From Paracoccus sp. (in: a-proteobacteria) (GTDB taxonomy: Bacteria > Pseudomonadota > Alphaproteobacteria > Rhodobacterales > Rhodobacteraceae), in assembly GCF_030536915.1 (NCBI RefSeq), contig NZ_JAUNPC010000021.1, positions 1 to 41,604 on the forward strand: a stretch of 41,604 nt of DNA. Direction: 5' to 3'. The translations under genes were made by a program, and so were the position numbers. The notes beneath the pieces were generated by a model. It was not told where the DNA came from and did not search any database. It saw only the letters and a list, made by a program, of their open reading frames with translations. Shown piece after piece: positions 1-9,947 of the stretch. Position 1 is the first letter of the stretch, and each line of letters opens with the position of its first letter.

Positions 1-27
1 AGTTTGAATCATGCCGCCAGCCGCCGC

Positions 28-150
28 TCAAGCAAGTTTATGGGTCCTGACCCTAGGCACACGCTCCACCAACTGCGCAATGCTATCCCAAGCCAACTTG
101 CGTGCCAGAACCTCATATCTGTCCGGCACGATAATTTGATTGATACTCAT
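28..150 (-). CDS. Small 40-residue ORF coupled to the thyX stop codon
   Basis: A 40-codon frame begins at an ATG (150-148) that overlaps the thyX stop as ATGA, the arrangement used throughout this window for translationally coupled genes. The product starts [20 protein letters not shown] and is soluble-looking, with a mildly amphipathic, basic C-terminal half and no membrane segment. I do not recognise a family. Base composition is clearly less G+C-rich than thyX and its third positions are not strongly G/C-biased, which could mean recent acquisition, a decayed gene or non-coding sequence. A short GGGTC-CT-GACCC inverted repeat (42-53) lies within its 3' end. The evidence is the coupled start only, so confidence is modest. 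Confidence 0.35.
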   Translation of the reverse strand: MSINQIIVPDRYEVLARKLAWDSIAQLVERVPRVRTHKLA

Positions 151-1052
151 CCCCAAACCCCCTCGAACTCCCGCCACTCGCCCTTGCTCATTCCGCTGGT
201 CTCCTGCGTGACCGTCTCGCCGGCCAACCGCCGCTTCAGCACGTCCACGGCTTTCCCGGACAGGGACACCCCACCCAACCGGTAGTCCTCGAACGCGGCG
301 TAAGCCAGCGGCACCCAATCCCTCACAATGCGGCACATCGCCTCCGCATAGACGCGAATCTCATATTGCGCATGGGCGTCCGCGCGCAGGCGCAGGAAGT
401 GGAACAGGTTGTGCAGGTCGGTCTTCCAGTACCACTGGGTATAGATGTTCGCGGGCAGGTTCATCCGCGCAAGCTCGCGGGCGAGGCCCTGCTGGCCGTC
501 CTGCGACAGCATCCCCTCGTAATGGTCATAGGACCGCATCGCGTCCTCGCGCAGGATGTCCAGGACGCGCTGCGCCTCGTCGCCCGACAGCACCGCGCCA
601 CGGCCCTGGTTGTTCACCGTGGACTGGGCGGCAAGCTGCTCGGGCGCGGGAATGTAGAACTCGCGGTCGAGGATCGAGTAGCGGGCGGAATATTCGTTCA
701 CGTTCGCGGTGCGGTGGCGGATCCACTGGCGGGCGACGAAGACCGGCAGCTTGACGTGGAACTTGACCTCGCACATCTCGAAGGGGGTCGAGTGCCAGTG
801 GCGCATCAGGTAGCGGATCAGCCCCTCGTCGTTCGACACGGCCTTGGTGCCGCGCCCGTAGCTGACGCGCGCCGCCTGCACGATAGCGGAATCGTCGCCC
901 ATGTAGTCGATGACGCGCAGAAGCCCGTGGTCCAGCACCGGATGGGCCACATACAGGTGCCGCTCCATCCCCTCGCTGACTGCGCGCAGGGTCGGACGCG
1001 GGGTGGCGCGGGCCTCGTCGATCTCGGCTTGCTGTTCGGGGGTCAGGGGCAT
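147..1052 (-). CDS. thyX: FAD-dependent thymidylate synthase ThyX
   Basis: Makes dTMP from dUMP using methylene-tetrahydrofolate, with FAD and NAD(P)H as reductant, in the cytoplasm; it replaces the classical ThyA route. The 301-residue protein carries the diagnostic ThyX motif RHR-x7-S at residues 112-122 ([11 protein letters not shown]), plus the downstream SARYSILD stretch and a C-terminal [18 protein letters not shown] block that lines the nucleotide and flavin site. The length fits alphaproteobacterial members, which are longer than the roughly 220-residue Thermotoga type. The ATG at 1052 is preceded by an AGAGGA ribosome-binding site. The stop overlaps the start of a 40-codon ORF (ATGA). 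The gene is divergent from the gene-poor stretch that follows. Confidence 0.96.
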   Translation of the reverse strand: MPLTPEQQAEIDEARATPRPTLRAVSEGMERHLYVAHPVLDHGLLRVIDYMGDDSAIVQAARVSYGRGTKAVSNDEGLIRYLMRHWHSTPFEMCEVKFHVKLPVFVARQWIRHRTANVNEYSARYSILDREFYIPAPEQLAAQSTVNNQGRGAVLSGDEAQRVLDILREDAMRSYDHYEGMLSQDGQQGLARELARMNLPANIYTQWYWKTDLHNLFHFLRLRADAHAQYEIRVYAEAMCRIVRDWVPLAYAAFEDYRLGGVSLSGKAVDVLKRRLAGETVTQETSGMSKGEWREFEGVWG

Positions 1053-1204
1053 GGCGTCCTCTCGGCTTGTCTTTCTCCGTTCCTAACGATCCGCACCGCT
1101 GCGTACCACCATCGGCGATCAGGCAAGACCATAAGAAAGCCCGATCTGGAATGCACCCGAGCCGTAGAAGGGATCGAAGGGATAGGGTCTTGATGGATCG
1201 AGAT

Positions 1205-1228
1205 GCCGGGGGCACACTTGCCCCCGGC
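1205..1228 (-). terminator. Perfect 10-bp hairpin, probable terminator of the micro-ORF
   Basis: GCCGGGGGCA (1205-1214), a 4-nt loop, then TGCCCCCGGC (1219-1228) form a perfect, very G+C-rich stem. It lies 10 nt beyond the stop of the 28-codon ORF when read on the - strand, the position of an intrinsic terminator. There is no U-tract on the - strand side. On the + strand a short TTTT follows at 1235-1238. Terminators with poor U-tracts are common in high-G+C alphaproteobacteria, so this is a likely but unproven call. Confidence 0.5.
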
Positions 1229-1238
1229 GAGGATGTTT

Positions 1239-1325
1239 TCACATCATCGTCTTCATCAGCTTCGCCAAGGCCAGCATGACCGTTAGCGCGAAGATGAGGA
1301 GATCGAGGCCATGGGTAGCAAACAT
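1239..1325 (-). CDS. Candidate 28-residue hydrophobic membrane peptide
   Basis: An ATG at 1325 is preceded by a good ribosome-binding site (GGAG at 1335-1332, 6-nt spacing) and opens 28 codons ending in TGA at 1241-1239. The product has a short polar start (MFATHGLD), an uninterrupted hydrophobic run (LLIFALTVMLALA) and a basic end (KLMKTMM), so it would span or lie on the inner membrane. An in-frame ATG at 1337 would give 32 residues but has no ribosome-binding site. A perfect inverted repeat lies 3 nt upstream of the ribosome-binding site and another hairpin lies just after the stop, making a compact unit of about 160 nt. Size and charge layout recall TisB-type type I toxins or small membrane regulators. 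This is inference only; no family is recognised. Confidence 0.4.
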   Translation of the reverse strand: MFATHGLDLLIFALTVMLALAKLMKTMM

Positions 1326-1338
1326 GGTCTTCTCCATA

Positions 1339-1367
1339 GTGCGAGGGGATTCGGTGTCCCCTCGCAC
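1339..1367. promoter_or_regulatory. Perfect 11-bp inverted repeat between micro-ORF and gloA
   Basis: GTGCGAGGGGA (1339-1349), a 7-nt spacer, then TCCCCTCGCAC (1357-1367). On the - strand it ends 3 nt before the ribosome-binding site of the 28-codon ORF, so as RNA it could gate translation or act as an attenuator. As DNA it sits between divergent ORFs and could be a dimeric-regulator operator for gloA as well. There is no U-tract on either side, so it is not an obvious intrinsic terminator. Confidence 0.5.
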
Positions 1368-1430
1368 ATCATGCGGACTAAACCGGCCACGTGCCACCAT
1401 TGCCGCTGCACCAACGACGGGAGAAGCACG

Positions 1431-1853
1431 ATGCGTTATCTGCATACCATGGTCCGCGTGAAGGATCTGGAGGCCAGCATGGGTTTCTACCGCCTACTGG
1501 GCCTTGAGGAGGTCCGGCGGGTGGAGAACGAGAAGGGCCGCTATACGCTGGTCTTCATGGCCCCGCCCGGCCAGCCCGAAACGCCGGTCGAGCTGACCTT
1601 CAACTGGGACGGCGACGAGGGCCTGCCCTCGGACAGCCGCCACTTCGGGCATCTCGCCTATGAGGTGGACGACATCTACGCCACCTGCCGGCACCTGATG
1701 GACAGTGGCGTGACGATCAACCGCCCGCCTCGCGACGGCCACATGGCCTTTGTCCGCAGCCCCGACAACGTCTCGATCGAACTGCTGCAGAAGGGCGACA
1801 GCCTGCCGCCGCAGGAGCCCTGGGCCAGCATGGACAACACCGGCCACTGGTGA
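1431..1853 (+). CDS. gloA: Lactoylglutathione lyase (glyoxalase I)
   Basis: Converts the hemithioacetal of methylglyoxal and glutathione to S-lactoylglutathione, a cytoplasmic methylglyoxal detoxification step. The 140-residue length is the usual size for the compact bacterial enzyme. Metal ligands fall where expected for GloA: H5 (RYLHTM), E54 (PVELTF), H74 (FGHLAYEV) and E117 (SIELLQ). The frame is open upstream to 1311, but the start at 1431 is chosen because of the GGGAGAA ribosome-binding site and because the family begins MRYLHTMVRVKD. It converges on the MarR-type gene with only 4 nt between stops. The inverted repeat at 1339-1367 lies about 60 nt upstream and may be part of its control region. 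Confidence 0.95.
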   Translation: MRYLHTMVRVKDLEASMGFYRLLGLEEVRRVENEKGRYTLVFMAPPGQPETPVELTFNWDGDEGLPSDSRHFGHLAYEVDDIYATCRHLMDSGVTINRPPRDGHMAFVRSPDNVSIELLQKGDSLPPQEPWASMDNTGHW

Positions 1854-1857
1854 GGGG

Positions 1858-2382
1858 TCAGTAGATGTAGCGGATCTGCTCGGCCCAGAAACGTTCGACC
1901 CGGCGCCATTGCAGGTTCACCTGCGGCAGCGGCGGGTCGTCCAGGATGCCCGAAGCCTCCAGCCCCATGACATGGCGCAGGAACATCTGGCCGACGATCT
2001 CGCGCACTTCCTCTCCCCTAGGACTTAGCCGCACGCGGACAGACCGCCGGTCGCTTTCGCATCGCTGGTGGGTGACATAGCCCATCTGCACCAGCTTCTT
2101 GAGATTGTAGCTGACGTTCGAGCCCTGATACATCCCGCGCGACCGCAGTTCGCCCGCGGAAACCTCGGCCCCGCCCAGGTTAAACAGCAGCAGCGTCTGA
2201 ACCGGGGTCAGGTCGTCGCGCCGCAGGCGCTCGAATTCATCCTTGATGAGGTCCAGCATCAGCCGGTGCAGCCGGTCGAGGATCTGGATGCTTTGCAGGT
2301 AAGGTTCCAGCAGGTCCGGTGGGCTGTAATCCGGCGGCGGAAGCGGCGTGGCAGAAGGGCGCAGCACGGCGAGTCGGGTCAT
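1858..2382 (-). CDS. MarR-family winged-helix regulator
   Basis: A 174-residue DNA-binding protein with the MarR layout: an N-terminal dimerisation helix (IQILDRLHRLMLDLIKDEFE), then a winged helix at about 57-120 (LTPVQTLLLFNLG, AGELRSRGMYQGSNVSYNLKK, basic wing RCESDRRSVRVRLSPRG), and a C-terminal helix. It resembles the winged-helix group that includes Rhodobacter PetP and Liberibacter LdtR, but the target cannot be read from the sequence. The ATG at 2382 is chosen because GGAAGA lies just upstream and the frame further upstream overlaps sdhE. It follows sdhE on the same strand after 58 nt and may be co-transcribed with it. Confidence 0.88.
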   Translation of the reverse strand: MTRLAVLRPSATPLPPPDYSPPDLLEPYLQSIQILDRLHRLMLDLIKDEFERLRRDDLTPVQTLLLFNLGGAEVSAGELRSRGMYQGSNVSYNLKKLVQMGYVTHQRCESDRRSVRVRLSPRGEEVREIVGQMFLRHVMGLEASGILDDPPLPQVNLQWRRVERFWAEQIRYIY

Positions 2383-2419
2383 CGGTATCTTCCGTATGGC
2401 GTCTTTCCCGCCACAGTGA

Positions 2420-4021
<1,602 letters not shown>

Positions 4022-4065
4022 CGGGCGGGCGTTCTCACCGGGAATAAACCCGAGAGGACAAGAAC

Positions 4066-4449
4066 ATGCTGTCTCGTGATGCGCTGGTCGTCGTTGCCGA
4101 CGGGAAAAAGGCCGTGCTGTTCCGCAACACCGCCAAGTTCAGGATCGAGCTTGAGGAGGTCGAGCGGATCGGCCCGGCCAACCTGCAGGACGAAAGCCAG
4201 GGCCGGCAGCCCGAGGACACGTCCCCCCGCGACGAGGACGAGGCGACATTCGCCAAGCAACTGACCGAGCGGCTGAACCTGATGGTGCTGCAGAACAAGG
4301 TGCAGGAACTGGCGATCATTGCCGATCCCAACACGCTTGGCGTCATGCGGAAGAACTATCACAAGATGCTGGAACAGAAACTCGTCAAGGAAGTCGCCAA
4401 GACGCTGACCGCGGCCTCGGCCGACGAGATCGCCCGCGCGCTGGCCTGA
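4066..4449 (+). CDS. Host-attachment / baeRF-type protein
   Basis: A 127-residue protein that opens LVVVADGKKAVLFRNT and later has VQELAIIADPNTLGVMRK and LVKEVAKTLTAASADEIARAL. This matches the alphaproteobacterial 'host attachment protein' family, a relative of archaeo-eukaryotic release-factor domains (baeRF families). The name comes from a plant-attachment mutant; the biochemical role is unknown. Members may bind RNA or the ribosome. It is slightly shorter than typical members (about 140-150 residues). The central region is hydrophilic and acidic (DESQGRQPEDTSPRDEDEA). It sits between the aminotransferase and a PLD-family gene with gaps of about 45 nt, so it may share their transcript. Confidence 0.8.
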   Translation: MLSRDALVVVADGKKAVLFRNTAKFRIELEEVERIGPANLQDESQGRQPEDTSPRDEDEATFAKQLTERLNLMVLQNKVQELAIIADPNTLGVMRKNYHKMLEQKLVKEVAKTLTAASADEIARALA

Positions 4450-4494
4450 CCGCAGGGAACGAAACGCCACGGCGCCGCGGCGCGGATCATCGAC

Positions 4495-6027
4495 ATGGAG
4501 CTTGCGGCCCTTTTCGTCATCGTCCCGGCGGTCGTTCTGGGCGTCCTGCATCTTCATTACCGCCCGCCCTCGCTGAAGGGCCGCCGCGAAAGTCGGGCCG
4601 TGCCGCTGTCGGATGCGACCACGCTGGGCCGCATGGTGCTGGCGCATGGCGGCGCAAGGTCGAAAGTCAGCGGCGTCGCGGCGCTGCATGACGGGCTGGA
4701 CGCCTTCGGCGCACGCATCTCGCTGATCCGCGAGGCGGAACGGGCGCTGGACGTGCAGTATTACATCTGGCAGCGCGACCTGACCGGCCTGGTGCTGCTG
4801 GACGAACTGCGCCGGGCCGCTGAACGCGGCGTCCGCATCCGGCTGCTGCTGGACGACAACGGCATATCCGGGCTTGACGCCGACCTCGCCGCGCTGAACG
4901 CGCTGCCCGATTTCGAGGTGCGGCTGTTCAACCCCTTCATCCTGCGACGGCCCAAGCTGCTGGGATACCTGTTCGACTTCCGACGCCTGAACCGGCGGAT
5001 GCACAACAAGCTGATGATCGCGGATGGCGCCGCCGCGATCCTCGGCGGGCGCAACATTGGCGACATCTACTTCGCCTATGGCGAGGGGCCGCATTATCTT
5101 GACACCGACGTGCTGGCGCTCGGACGAGTGGCGATGGATGCGGGCGAGGATTTCGACCGCTACTGGGCCAGCGGCTCGGCCTATCCCGCCGAACTGATCC
5201 TGCCTCTGCCGGGCGCCTCCAGCGCGCGCGACGATCTGCAGGCGATGCTGGCCGACGCGGGCGCCTTGGCTTACCGCCAGACGGTCGTCACCCGGCCCCT
5301 TGTGCATGACATGATCGAAGGACGGCTGGCGCTGGACTGGGTGCCGGTCACACTGATCAGCGACGATCCCGCCAAGGGGCTGGGGCGGCACCGCAACCGC
5401 GACCTGATGTTCGCGCAACTGATGCGGATGATCGCCAGCCCCGACCATTCGGTGGACATCATCTCGGCCTATTTCGTGCCGGGCCGCCGCTTCACCCAGC
5501 GGCTGAACCGGCTTGTGGCGGAAGGGCGGCAGGTCCGCATCCTGACGAACTCGCAGGAGGCGACGGACGTGCTGGTGGTCCATTCGGCCTATGTGAAATA
5601 CCGCCCCGCCCTGATCGACGGCAGCGTGCGGCTGTACGAGTTGCGCGCCACCCGCGAGCTGCCGCGCGAGCCGAGGACGCCCGGCACCTCGACCCGCGCG
5701 AGCCTGCATTCCAAGACCGTCTGCGTGGACCGGGACCGCATCTTCATCGGCTCGTTCAACTTCGACCCGCGCTCGATCATCTTCAACACCGAGATGGGGG
5801 TGATGATCGACAGCCCGCGCCTTGCCTCCGAGGTCAGCCGGGGGCTGGACGCGGTGCTGCCGCTGGTCAGCTACGGCCCCCGCCGCGACGCGAGGGGACG
5901 GCTGGTCTGGCACGAACCGGCGGTGGACGACCCCGGGACCGTCCACCGCCGCGAACCCGGCACCAATTTCGCGCAGCGCGGGCTGTTGTGGCTGATCGGC
6001 CGGTTGCCGATCGAGTGGCTGCTTTAG
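4495..6027 (+). CDS. Phospholipase D family protein, ClsC-like cardiolipin synthase
   Basis: A 510-residue protein with two HKD motifs, the signature of PLD-superfamily phosphatidyltransferases: H170-N-K172-x4-D177 followed by GGRN, and H405-S-K407-x4-D412 followed by GSFNFDPRS. An N-terminal hydrophobic segment (residues 2-21) would anchor it in the inner membrane. Length and motif spacing are closest to E. coli ClsC/YmdC, which makes cardiolipin from phosphatidylglycerol and phosphatidylethanolamine, so a membrane phospholipid role is likely. The start at 4495 lacks a clear ribosome-binding site, so the exact start is uncertain. Its stop overlaps the stop of the convergent glcB gene by 4 bp. 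Confidence 0.85.
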   Translation: MELAALFVIVPAVVLGVLHLHYRPPSLKGRRESRAVPLSDATTLGRMVLAHGGARSKVSGVAALHDGLDAFGARISLIREAERALDVQYYIWQRDLTGLVLLDELRRAAERGVRIRLLLDDNGISGLDADLAALNALPDFEVRLFNPFILRRPKLLGYLFDFRRLNRRMHNKLMIADGAAAILGGRNIGDIYFAYGEGPHYLDTDVLALGRVAMDAGEDFDRYWASGSAYPAELILPLPGASSARDDLQAMLADAGALAYRQTVVTRPLVHDMIEGRLALDWVPVTLISDDPAKGLGRHRNRDLMFAQLMRMIASPDHSVDIISAYFVPGRRFTQRLNRLVAEGRQVRILTNSQEATDVLVVHSAYVKYRPALIDGSVRLYELRATRELPREPRTPGTSTRASLHSKTVCVDRDRIFIGSFNFDPRSIIFNTEMGVMIDSPRLASEVSRGLDAVLPLVSYGPRRDARGRLVWHEPAVDDPGTVHRREPGTNFAQRGLLWLIGRLPIEWLL

Positions 6028-8150
6028 GCCGCGGCCTTGGCCGCCCGGCGCGCGGCGTGCAGCAGCGGTTCCGTATAGCCCGAGGGCTGCGCGGCCCCCT
6101 TCAGGATCAGGTCGCGCGCCGCGTTGAAGGCGGGGCCGTCCAGCGCCGGGGCCATCGCTCTGTACAGCGGATCGCCCGCGTTCTGGCGGTCCACCTTCTC
6201 GGCCATGCGGGCCAGCGAATCCTGCACTTGGCGTTCGGTGATGATCCCGTGCTTGAGCCAGTTCGCCAGATGCTGGGCCGAGATCCGCAGGGTCGCCCGG
6301 TCCTCCATCAGCGCAACGTCCTCGTAGTCGAGGACTTTGGAGCAGCCGATCCCCTGGTCCACCCAGCGCACGACATAGCCGAGGATCGACTGGCAGGAGT
6401 TGTCGATCTCATATGCGACCTCGTCGGGCGAAAGGTTCGCGCCCCCCAGCAGCGGCGGCGTCAGCAGTGCATCCAGCGAGGGCTTCTCGCGCGAGCGCAA
6501 CTGCTCCTGCACGTCATGCACTGAGACTTGGTGGTAATGCGTCGCGTGCAGCGTGGCGGCGGTAGGCGAGGGCACCCAGGCGGTGTTCGCGCCCGCCTGC
6601 GGATGGGCGATCTTGGCCTTGAGCATGTCGGCCATGTCGTCCGGCTTGGCCCACATCCCCTTGCCGATCTGGCCCCTACCGGCCAGCCCCAGCGCAAGGC
6701 CGGTGTCCACGTTCCCGGCCTCATAGGCCCCAAGCCACGCCTGGTCCTTCATGCGACCCTTGGGCACCATCGGCCCGGCTTCCATCGAGGTGTGGATCTC
6801 ATCCCCGGTCCGGTCGAGGAAGCCCGTGTTGATGAAGACCACCCGGTCCTTCACCTGCTTCAAGCAGGCCGCGAGGTTGGCCGAGGTCCGCCGCTCCTCG
6901 TCCATCACCCCCAGTTTCACGGTGTTGGCAGGCAGGCCGAGGATGCGTTCCACCCCGGCATAAAGCCGCTCAGCGAAGGCCACTTCCTCCGGCCCGTGCA
7001 TCTTGGGCTTCACGACATAGATCGAGCCGGTGCGCGAGTTCCGCCTGGCCTGCAGGTCATGCACCGCGGCGGCGACGGTCATCAGGGCGTCCATGATGCC
7101 CTCGGGCGTCTCCTGCCCGTCCAGCATCACGGCGTCGGTGGTCATCAGGTGGCCCACGTTGCGGACCAGCAGCACGGCGCGGCCGGGATGGGTGACCTCG
7201 TTCCCTTGGCGGTCGGTGTAGGTCACGTCAGGGGCCAGTCGGCGCGTCATCTGCCGCCCGCCCTTCTCGAAGGTTTCGGCCAGATCACCGCGCATCAGGC
7301 CCAGCCAGTTGCGGTAGTTGGAAACCTTGTCCTCGGCATCGACGGCGGCGACCGAGTCCTCGAAGTCCTGAATGGCGGTCAGGGCGCTTTCCAGGATGAC
7401 ATCCGAGATGCCCGCCTTGTCGTCGCGCCCGATGGGCGTGCTGCGGTCCACCTTCAGCCGGATCAGCAGCCCGTTCACGCGTAGGAACACGTCCTCGCCG
7501 CTGGTGCCCGCGAATTGCGCCGGATCGGCAAGCGAGGTTTTGCCCGCACCGGTGGACAGGACCAAACGGCCGCCCTCGGCCTTCATGCCCGTGATGTCGA
7601 CCCAAGAGGCGCCGTCCAGCGGCGCCACGGAATCGAGGTGCTTGCGCGCCCAGGCGATCACCTGCGCGCCGCGCCCGGCATCATAGCCGCCCGGAGCCGC
7701 CTTTCCCGGCAGCGCGTCGGTGCCGTAGAGCGCATCATAAAGCGAGCCCCAGCGGGCGTTCGCCGCGTTCAGGGCAAAGCGGGCATTGCTGATCGGGACG
7801 ACAAGCTGCGGCCCCGCGACCTGCGCCAGCTCGGGGTCCACATCGGTGGTGCCGATGGTGAAGGGCGCGGGCTCCTCCACCAGATAGCCGATCTCGCGCA
7901 GGAAGGCGCGGTAGGCCTCGGCGTCATGCGGCTGGCCGCGGCGCGCGCGGTGCCAGTCGTCGATCTGCGCCTGCAGCTCGTCGCGCCGCTGCAGCAGGGC
8001 GCGGTTCTCGGGGGCAAGCTCGCGCAGCAGGGCGGCATAGCCTTTCCAGAAGGCGTCGGGCGTGACTCCGCCCGTCAGCAGGTCCGTTTCGACCAGCTCG
8101 GCCAGAGGGGCCGCCACCTGCAAACCGGCGCGCTCAACGTGATCGGTCAT
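6024..8150 (-). CDS. glcB: Malate synthase G
   Basis: Condenses acetyl-CoA with glyoxylate to give malate, the second step of the glyoxylate shunt and of glycolate use, in the cytoplasm. The 708 residues match the monomeric G isoform (723 in E. coli). The signature [22 protein letters not shown] region is intact (from about 6780 to 6835), as is [19 protein letters not shown]-type sequence near the C-terminus, in which D617 aligns with the catalytic base of E. coli MSG. The ATG at 8150 is preceded by GGAGGGTTG. The long open frame further upstream is antisense to the IclR gene and is not part of it. It is divergent from the IclR regulator across 102 nt and probably controlled by it. Confidence 0.96.
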   Translation of the reverse strand: MTDHVERAGLQVAAPLAELVETDLLTGGVTPDAFWKGYAALLRELAPENRALLQRRDELQAQIDDWHRARRGQPHDAEAYRAFLREIGYLVEEPAPFTIGTTDVDPELAQVAGPQLVVPISNARFALNAANARWGSLYDALYGTDALPGKAAPGGYDAGRGAQVIAWARKHLDSVAPLDGASWVDITGMKAEGGRLVLSTGAGKTSLADPAQFAGTSGEDVFLRVNGLLIRLKVDRSTPIGRDDKAGISDVILESALTAIQDFEDSVAAVDAEDKVSNYRNWLGLMRGDLAETFEKGGRQMTRRLAPDVTYTDRQGNEVTHPGRAVLLVRNVGHLMTTDAVMLDGQETPEGIMDALMTVAAAVHDLQARRNSRTGSIYVVKPKMHGPEEVAFAERLYAGVERILGLPANTVKLGVMDEERRTSANLAACLKQVKDRVVFINTGFLDRTGDEIHTSMEAGPMVPKGRMKDQAWLGAYEAGNVDTGLALGLAGRGQIGKGMWAKPDDMADMLKAKIAHPQAGANTAWVPSPTAATLHATHYHQVSVHDVQEQLRSREKPSLDALLTPPLLGGANLSPDEVAYEIDNSCQSILGYVVRWVDQGIGCSKVLDYEDVALMEDRATLRISAQHLANWLKHGIITERQVQDSLARMAEKVDRQNAGDPLYRAMAPALDGPAFNAARDLILKGAAQPSGYTEPLLHAARRAAKAAA

Positions 8151-8193
8151 CTTCAACCCTCCATCAGTGCAGCAGGATGGATAGCAGGCCGAC

Positions 8194-8227
8194 TGGAAAA
8201 ACGTGACAACTCCGGCGATCTTTTCCA
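8194..8227. promoter_or_regulatory. Inverted repeat in the glcB-IclR divergent promoter region
   Basis: TGGAAAA (8194-8200) and TTTTCCA (8221-8227) form a perfect 7-bp dyad with a 20-nt spacer, midway between the divergent starts of glcB (8150) and the IclR gene (8253). The A/T-rich arms stand out in this G+C-rich sequence. It is a plausible IclR-type operator, as these regulators bind palindromes next to their own genes. I do not see a confident -35/-10 pair for either gene. Confidence 0.45.
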
Positions 8228-8252
8228 TCATGCGGCAAACGGAGGAAGACTT

Positions 8253-9083
8253 ATGGCGGAGAGTGGGGTTCAGTCGGTCAGCCGCGCGCTGACGCTGTTG
8301 CGGCTGCTGGCGCAAGGCGACGGCAGCCGGCTGAGTGACCTCGCGCGGGCGGCGGGGTTGCCGGTGTCCACCGCGCATCGCCTGCTGACGACGCTGGAGC
8401 AGCAGGGTTTCGCGCAGTTCGAACCCGCCGCCTCGGCCTGGCACGTAGGGCGCGACGCCTTTTCCGTGGGCATGGCCTATGGCCGCAGGCTCAGCTTCGT
8501 GGCGCCTGCCCTGCCGCTGCTGCGCCGGCTGCGAGACGCGACGCGGGAGACGGCGAACCTCGGGATTCTGGACGACGACCATCTGGTGACGGTCAGCCAG
8601 GTCGAAAGCCGCGAGATCCGCCGGGCGCTGTCGCCGCCGGGGCGGCGGGTGCCGGTGTTTTCCTCGGCCATGGGCAAGGCGATCCTGGCCACCTGGCGCG
8701 ACGAGGACGTGCTGGCGCTGGCCGACCGCGCGGGCCTGCCGCCGCTGACCTCGAAAAGCCTGCGGACGCGCGACGCGGCGCTGGCCGACATCGAGCGCAC
8801 CCGCAGGCGCGGCTGGGCGCTCGACGACGAGGAGTTCAACCTCGGGATGCGCTGCCTTGCCGCCGTGGTGTGGTCGCCACTGGGCGAGGCCGCCTGCGCC
8901 ATCTCGATCTCGGGCGCGGCGGGGCGGCTGACGGACGACCGGTTGGGGCCATTGGGGACACTGGTGGCGCAGGCCGCGGTCGAGCTGACCGCGCTGCTGG
9001 GCGGGGCCGCGCCGGATGCTGGGGCGGCACCGACGGACCGGGGGCCTTGCGACCCCCCTCGGGCTTCGCCCCTGTCTCACTGA
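8253..9083 (+). CDS. IclR-family transcriptional regulator
   Basis: A 276-residue regulator with an N-terminal IclR winged helix (about 6-66: [20 protein letters not shown], then [20 protein letters not shown]) and a C-terminal effector-binding domain (about 80-250) with the family's [12 protein letters not shown] and [13 protein letters not shown] blocks. The ATG at 8253 follows a strong GGAGGAAG ribosome-binding site. Being divergent from glcB, it most likely controls malate synthase in response to a glyoxylate-pathway metabolite, by analogy with E. coli IclR and aceBAK; this is inferred from position. The last roughly 25 residues are low-complexity, rich in Ala, Pro and Gly, and probably a run-on tail rather than a domain. 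It converges on sqdC with 48 nt between stops. Confidence 0.92.
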   Translation: MAESGVQSVSRALTLLRLLAQGDGSRLSDLARAAGLPVSTAHRLLTTLEQQGFAQFEPAASAWHVGRDAFSVGMAYGRRLSFVAPALPLLRRLRDATRETANLGILDDDHLVTVSQVESREIRRALSPPGRRVPVFSSAMGKAILATWRDEDVLALADRAGLPPLTSKSLRTRDAALADIERTRRRGWALDDEEFNLGMRCLAAVVWSPLGEAACAISISGAAGRLTDDRLGPLGTLVAQAAVELTALLGGAAPDAGAAPTDRGPCDPPRASPLSH

Positions 9084-9131
9084 CAACGGTTCACTGGACC
9101 CGCCCAGGCATTTGCCAGCTCCGCGGGATAA

Positions 9132-9947
9132 TCAAGAACTGTCCGAAACGACCATGCCCGGCAGGCTGTCCCGCAGCCTGGGCCAGCCGCCCGGCTGCCA
9201 GCCCATTGCGGCAAGGCGTTCGCAACTCATCACGGAAACGGCTGTGTCGGCGCGAGGCGGCGGCGGATGAGCGCAACCGGTCAGCCGCTGCACCTCGGCC
9301 AAAAGGTCATGGCGATCGAGCACGAGGTCCGAGGCGTTGAAGGCGCCGTGGCCGCCGTTTCGCAGCACCAGCAGGATCGCGGCGGCGAGGTCGTCGCCAT
9401 GCAGTTCCGTCGCCCGGCGCGATGCGATCGGACGGCCTGCAAGATAATCCGCGAATAAGCCCGTCCACTTGTGCCCATTGCCCGGGCCATAGATGCCGGT
9501 CGCGCGGATGCTGGCCGTGGCAAAACCCTCGCCGTCTAGGATGGCAAGGCCCGCCTCGGCCTCTGCCTTCACTTGGCCATAGAGACTTTCGGGCGCGACA
9601 GGCGTGCCATCCGGCAGGGGCGTCCCTGCGGGCAGCGCATCATAGACGGCGCGGGATGACAGGAAGACCACCTGACCCACCCCCGCCGCCCTCGCCTGCT
9701 CGAACAGCCGCAGCGAGCCGTCCCGATTGAGCGCCACGAAACGCTCCGGGTCGTCGCCCTCGCCGCCGCGATACCTGCCGGGGACATGGGCGAAGGCGGC
9801 ATGGACCAGCGCCGCGCAGCCTTCCAGCGGCGCGGGCTGGCCCAAGCGCCAGCCGGGCAGCGTCTCGACCTCGTGCCCCTCGGCCCGGAAGGCGCGGAGG
9901 AGGAAGCGACCGACGAGGCCGCTCGCGCCGGTCAGGGCGATCCTCAT
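9132..9947 (-). CDS. sqdC: SqdC-like NAD(P)-binding epimerase/reductase of sulfolipid synthesis
   Basis: A 271-residue short extended dehydrogenase/reductase. The Rossmann motif is at the N-terminus (MRIALTGASGLVGRFLLRAF), then FLSSRAVYD, the active-site tyrosine and lysine in SLYGQVKAEAE (YxxxK), and RATGIYGPGN. As third gene after sqdB and sqdD it matches R. sphaeroides SqdC, which is needed for normal sulfoquinovosyl diacylglycerol formation; loss there affects use of UDP-sulfoquinovose and diverts sulfoquinovose to a soluble product. Its ATG overlaps the sqdD stop as ATGA, so translation is likely coupled. The naming rests largely on gene order. On sequence alone I would call it an NAD-dependent epimerase/dehydratase family protein. 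Confidence 0.82.
   Translation of the reverse strand: MRIALTGASGLVGRFLLRAFRAEGHEVETLPGWRLGQPAPLEGCAALVHAAFAHVPGRYRGGEGDDPERFVALNRDGSLRLFEQARAAGVGQVVFLSSRAVYDALPAGTPLPDGTPVAPESLYGQVKAEAEAGLAILDGEGFATASIRATGIYGPGNGHKWTGLFADYLAGRPIASRRATELHGDDLAAAILLVLRNGGHGAFNASDLVLDRHDLLAEVQRLTGCAHPPPPRADTAVSVMSCERLAAMGWQPGGWPRLRDSLPGMVVSDSS

Larger units (their letters stand above)
1053..1430. other. Gene-poor stretch between thyX and gloA
   Basis: These 378 bases hold no conventional-sized gene. They contain the thyX 5' region (1053-1204, in which I see no convincing -35/-10 pair), a perfect 10-bp hairpin (1205-1228), a 28-codon hydrophobic ORF on the - strand (1239-1325), a perfect 11-bp inverted repeat (1339-1367), and the gloA leader with its GGGAGAA ribosome-binding site near 1420. 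Confidence 0.7.

Noticed and set aside
1-100. tRNA-like string on the - strand (GCGCAGTTGGTGGAGCG, then TTCAAAC near position 3-9)
   Set aside because: The D-arm look-alike cannot be joined to a 7-bp acceptor stem or a pairing anticodon stem, and the spacing to the TTCAAAC loop is too long for a class I tRNA. At most it is a remnant, and the window edge cuts it.
8151-9086. Continuation of the glcB frame upstream of 8150
   Set aside because: It is antisense to the IclR gene and low-complexity; malate synthase G begins at MTDHVERAG with GGAGGG upstream.
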